From Hydrogenophaga sp. (lineage in GTDB: Bacteria > Pseudomonadota > Gammaproteobacteria > Burkholderiales > Burkholderiaceae_C): a stretch of 7,339 bases of DNA. A program made the position numbers and the translations under genes. A model generated the notes under the pieces. It was not told the origin of the DNA, did no database searches, and saw only the letters and a program-made list of their open reading frames with translations. Positions 5,215 to 7,339 of this stretch are shown one piece after another. Position 1 is the stretch's first letter; each line of letters begins with the position of its first letter. Where the stretch lies: positions 577 through 7,915 of the forward strand of contig JAIFNE010000192.1 of assembly GCA_020047875.1 (NCBI GenBank). The letters are read 5' to 3'.

Positions 5215-5229
5215 GCATACCGCGTGCCA
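5215..5229 (-). promoter_or_regulatory. Sigma-54 promoter of gene 4
   Basis: The minus strand reads TGGCACGCGGTATGC, with GG-N10-GC spacing and a full TGGCAC box. Transcription would start near 5203, leaving a leader of about 85 bases before the AAGGAG ribosome site. The palindromic upstream site at 5314-5332 is 84 bases further upstream. Confidence 0.8.
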
Positions 5230-5313
5230 GTTTTCGCCGGTGCCAAAAAACCTTGGGAAATACAAAGACTTAGCTTGTTTGGGGGTATTCGGGCGGCTCG
5301 GTGAACGAGCGCA

Positions 5314-5332
5314 CTGTCAAAAAAATCGACAG
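5314..5332 (-). promoter_or_regulatory. Upstream site of gene 4, perfect palindromic version
   Basis: The plus strand reads CTGTCAAAAAAATCGACAG: perfect 5-base arms CTGTC/GACAG around an A7TC centre. It has the same TGTC...ACA outline and length as the three sites in front of the tandem genes, but with better symmetry, and occurs upstream of the other complete sigma-54 promoter. It helps define the motif as a dimer-binding site rather than a by-product of duplication. Confidence 0.62.
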
Positions 5333-5584
5333 CTTCGAGGCGGGCACTTGCGGGCTTGTGGCGCGACGGGCTTGGCCCAAGCGGAGTATCGAACGCTACC
5401 CAAACCGCTGCCGGGGTCCCCGGGCACCACGCGAATCCGAGAGCCCTCGGGGCTGGGCACTCGTCTCAAAAAGTCTTTTTGCAGCGGTTGCACCTCCAAC
5501 GAGGCGTTCCGAACCCGTGCCTTGCCAAAGCGGGCCTCTCCAGTTGCCCCGACTCCAACGCCTCCGCTGACGTATAGCCATCTT
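5333..5584. other. Unassigned intergenic stretch
   Basis: About 250 bases between the gene 4 regulatory region and the hipBA operator region. Possible frames on both strands lack ribosome sites and resemble no family. Small palindromes such as GCTTGGCCCAAGC occur, but no tRNA, terminator or repeat copy is supported. Confidence 0.5.
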
Positions 5585-5709
5585 TTGAGAGCGCTTATGA
5601 ATCACAAATATTCCTATAAGAGCGCTTGTGGAAAAATTCGACCTGACGTACGATAATCACTCTGATTAAAGCGCTTGTGGCTTACAGCCGTTCTTATAAG
5701 GATGCTTGC
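5585..5709 (+). promoter_or_regulatory. hipBA control region with four related motifs
   Basis: GCGCTT-centred motifs occur at 5591, 5622 and 5671, and a variant ATGCTT at 5702, giving steps of 31, 49 and 31 bases. Two are extended and nearly alike: TTCCTATAAGAGCGCTTG (from 5611) and TTCTTATAAGGATGCTTG (from 5691), the latter covering the hipB ribosome site. A possible sigma-70 promoter, TTGTGG-N17-TACGAT (5626-5654), overlaps the second motif. HipB proteins autorepress through several operators, so these are likely HipB sites. Confidence 0.5.
5698..5702 (+). promoter_or_regulatory. hipB ribosome binding site
   Basis: AAGGA lies seven bases before the ATG at 5710 and decides that start over the in-frame GTG at 5677, which has no such site. 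It overlaps the last putative operator motif. Confidence 0.7.
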
Positions 5710-6036
5710 ATGGTTTTCGCCCCTAACCTAGCTGTAGACCGAGCTCTCAAGGCATTGGGCCGGAACATCGAGCTCGCGCGACGGCGACGCGGTCTTTCCC
5801 AAGACGATTTGGCGTCTCGCATGAGCGTCTCGGTGAGCACGGTGCGTCGGCTGGAGGACGGCCAGCCTGGAACAGCGCTCACCTACTTAGCCAGCGCGCT
5901 GCAGGTTTTTGGTGATTTGGAGAAGCTCAACCTCCTTTTGGACACGCAGACCGACTCCGTCGGACTCGCGTTGTTGGACGCAGAACTTCCATCTCGTGTT
6001 TACAGCAAGCGTCGTAAGACGCCCAAAGCCTTCTGA
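5710..6036 (+). CDS. hipB: HipB-like XRE-family antitoxin/repressor
   Basis: A 108-residue protein with a helix-turn-helix of the Cro/C1 (XRE) type at about residues 16-72: LGRNIELARRRRGLSQDDLASRMSVSVSTVRRLEDG, given here in part as RRGLSQDDLASRM and SVSTVRRLEDG, followed by a C-terminal tail rich in basic residues (SKRRKTPKAF). Size, fold and position directly before hipA identify it as the HipB antitoxin, which binds DNA as a dimer, represses the operon and holds HipA inactive. The ATG at 5710 is chosen for its AAGGA site. The upstream region carries repeated motifs that are probable operators. It is transcribed divergently from gene 4. No damage is seen. Confidence 0.85.
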   Translation: MVFAPNLAVDRALKALGRNIELARRRRGLSQDDLASRMSVSVSTVRRLEDGQPGTALTYLASALQVFGDLEKLNLLLDTQTDSVGLALLDAELPSRVYSKRRKTPKAF

Positions 6037-6051
6037 AGGCCTGTTCGCGAT

Positions 6052-7339
6052 ATGGTGAGCAGAACAAGTGCCGCGGCACAAAACATGAAAACGGAACTGG
6101 ATGTGTGTCTGGGAAAAGCCGGCACACCCGTGGGCAAACTCGTGTTTGTACGAAACGGGCCTCGAGTGTTCACGCAGTTCGCCTACTTCCAAGATTGGCT
6201 CGACCACGCTGACGCGTTTAACGTATCGCCGGACCTCACGTTCATGCCGGGCTACCAGACCCGCAAGCCTGCGACCAAGGAAGACTCGCTTTTCTTTCTT
6301 GCCCTCGGAGACACCGAGCCAGATGCGTGGGGTCGTCGTGTCATCGCTCGCGCGCATGCCAAGCGCCGCGAGGAAGACCCAAAGCTGGGTGCATTGACCG
6401 CGCTCGACTATCTTTGCGCGGTCGATGATTTCAGCCGTATGGGCGCGCTGCGCTTGCGTAGTTCTCATGGCGCTTACCTAGAGTCAGTGCCTATGGGCAG
6501 GCGAGCGACGCCTCCAATGCTCGAGCTCGAGAAGATGCTCACCTCTTCTCGAGCAGTCGAACTCGGCAATGAAACCGCCCAGGATTTGGCCTATCTGCAA
6601 GGCAAGGGCACCTCTCTTGGGGGCGTGCGCCCGAAATGCAGCATCCTGGACGAAGAAGGCTGCCTGGCACTGGGTAAGTTCCCGAGCATCAATGACGAAC
6701 GCAATGTGACTCGTGCGGAGGTGCTGGCGCTCAAGCTGGCAGCCTTGGCGGGTATCACCGCCGCGAAGGCCCATGTATCGGTGGTGCAAGGCACTCCAGT
6801 GGCGGTCATCCGGCGATTTGACCGCACCCCCGACGATGCACGGATTCCGTACCTGTCAGGTGCCACGTTGCTTCAGGCGAATCGACAAGAGGACCACGCT
6901 TACACCGAGGTACTTGCGGTGATGAAGGGGGTCTGCGCAAACTACGTCGCCGATGCCCAAGAATTGTGGCGACGTCAGGTGTTCAACCACCTGATCACCA
7001 ACGTCGACGACCACCTTCAAAACATGGGCCTTCTCTACATGGGAGGCAACCAATGGCAGCTCTCGCCTGCGTTCGATATCAATCCGATGCCAGACAGGGG
7101 CCGCGAGTCCAAAACCTGGCTGAGTGAAGACACCGGCCCCATCACCAGCATGTCCCAATTGCTGGGGCAAGCCTCGCAGTTCGCGTTGACCCGTGAGCAA
7201 GCTTTGGCCATCGTGCGCGAACTGGTGGAGGCCGTTTTGCAGTGGCGCGCAGTGGGGCAGTCTGCGGACGTTGGCATGACGACGCAAGAACTCAACGAGT
7301 TTGCGCCGGCGTTTGAGCATTCAAGCTTGGTAGAAGCCA
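6052..7339 (+). CDS. hipA: HipA-family serine/threonine kinase toxin (3' end beyond window)
   Basis: An open frame that continues past the right edge with about 429 codons visible, close to full HipA length. Numbered from the ATG at 6052, it has the N-terminal HipA subdomain (ELDVCLGKAG, 15-24). Then come the glycine-rich ATP/regulatory loop GKGTSLGGVRPK (184-195) with its candidate autophosphorylated serine, VIRRFDR in the core, and the catalytic NVDDHLQN (317-324). SPAFDINP carries the metal-binding Asp342. All the key kinase residues are present, so it looks active. HipA kinases phosphorylate aminoacyl-tRNA synthetases (GltX in E. coli), causing growth arrest and persistence; the target here is unknown. 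The N-terminal subdomain is present, so this is a two-gene hipBA rather than a split hipBST. The start is uncertain: an in-frame ATG at 6085 gives a family-typical N-terminus but has no ribosome site, while GAAGG lies 12 bases before 6052. The gap after hipB is 15 bases. Confidence 0.87.
   Translation, partial: MVSRTSAAAQNMKTELDVCLGKAGTPVGKLVFVRNGPRVFTQFAYFQDWLDHADAFNVSPDLTFMPGYQTRKPATKEDSLFFLALGDTEPDAWGRRVIARAHAKRREEDPKLGALTALDYLCAVDDFSRMGALRLRSSHGAYLESVPMGRRATPPMLELEKMLTSSRAVELGNETAQDLAYLQGKGTSLGGVRPKCSILDEEGCLALGKFPSINDERNVTRAEVLALKLAALAGITAAKAHVSVVQGTPVAVIRRFDRTPDDARIPYLSGATLLQANRQEDHAYTEVLAVMKGVCANYVADAQELWRRQVFNHLITNVDDHLQNMGLLYMGGNQWQLSPAFDINPMPDRGRESKTWLSEDTGPITSMSQLLGQASQFALTREQALAIVRELVEAVLQWRAVGQSADVGMTTQELNEFAPAFEHSSLVEA

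Noticed and set aside
5368..5460. Possible tRNA-like or attachment-site sequence (TTCGAT and GGGGTCCCC-like arms)
   Set aside because: The stems expected of a tRNA do not pair around the TTCGAT, and no acceptor or anticodon arm can be drawn.
5240..5656. Plus-strand open frame of 138 codons between gene 4 and hipB
   Set aside because: No ribosome site, composition driven by GC content, no family resemblance, and it runs through the upstream site and the hipB operator region.
5887..6468. Minus-strand 193-codon frame
   Set aside because: It is the shadow of hipB and hipA, which have clear motifs on the plus strand.

Overview
The window looks like chromosomal DNA from a GC-rich betaproteobacterium, probably Burkholderiales (Comamonadaceae-like). 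The grounds are several secreted proteins ending in the PEP-CTERM sorting signal typical of exosortase-bearing environmental betaproteobacteria, and sigma-54 promoters in front of them. This placement rests on recognised families, not on a database search.

Layout. Positions 1-2300 hold a head-to-tail, minus-strand series of PEP-CTERM genes on a period of about 0.9 kb. Each unit has a coding region, a bidirectional hairpin terminator, a conserved 19-base upstream site (identical in three copies) and, in two of three copies, a sigma-54 promoter element. Gene 1 (216-868) and gene 2 (1111-1756) each carry a one-base frameshift. Gene 3 (2035-about 2300) is a multiply deleted remnant of a DUF1194 gene. 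Positions 2374-3896 carry an abiEi-abiEii type IV toxin-antitoxin operon on the minus strand. Positions 3963-4131 are a 169-base, almost wholly palindromic element with perfect 23-base terminal inverted repeats. Positions 4360-5118 are gene 4, a DUF1194 protein whose PEP-CTERM tail has been put out of frame by a 25-base deletion; it keeps a sigma-54 promoter, an upstream site and a terminator. Positions 5585-7339 carry a hipB-hipA toxin-antitoxin operon on the plus strand, with repeated motifs in front of hipB; hipA runs off the right edge.

How the parts fit. The PEP-CTERM genes would encode exported proteins processed by an exosortase, probably transcribed together through sigma-54 and an enhancer-binding regulator such as PrsR. 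None of the four visible copies is intact, while most control elements survive, so the region reads as a decaying family of surface-protein genes. Two toxin-antitoxin modules of unrelated mechanism (nucleotidyltransferase AbiEii, kinase HipA) sit inside and beside it. The abiE module lies between two copies of the same DUF1194 gene that share a 74-base identical block, which suggests insertion or rearrangement within a duplicated gene.
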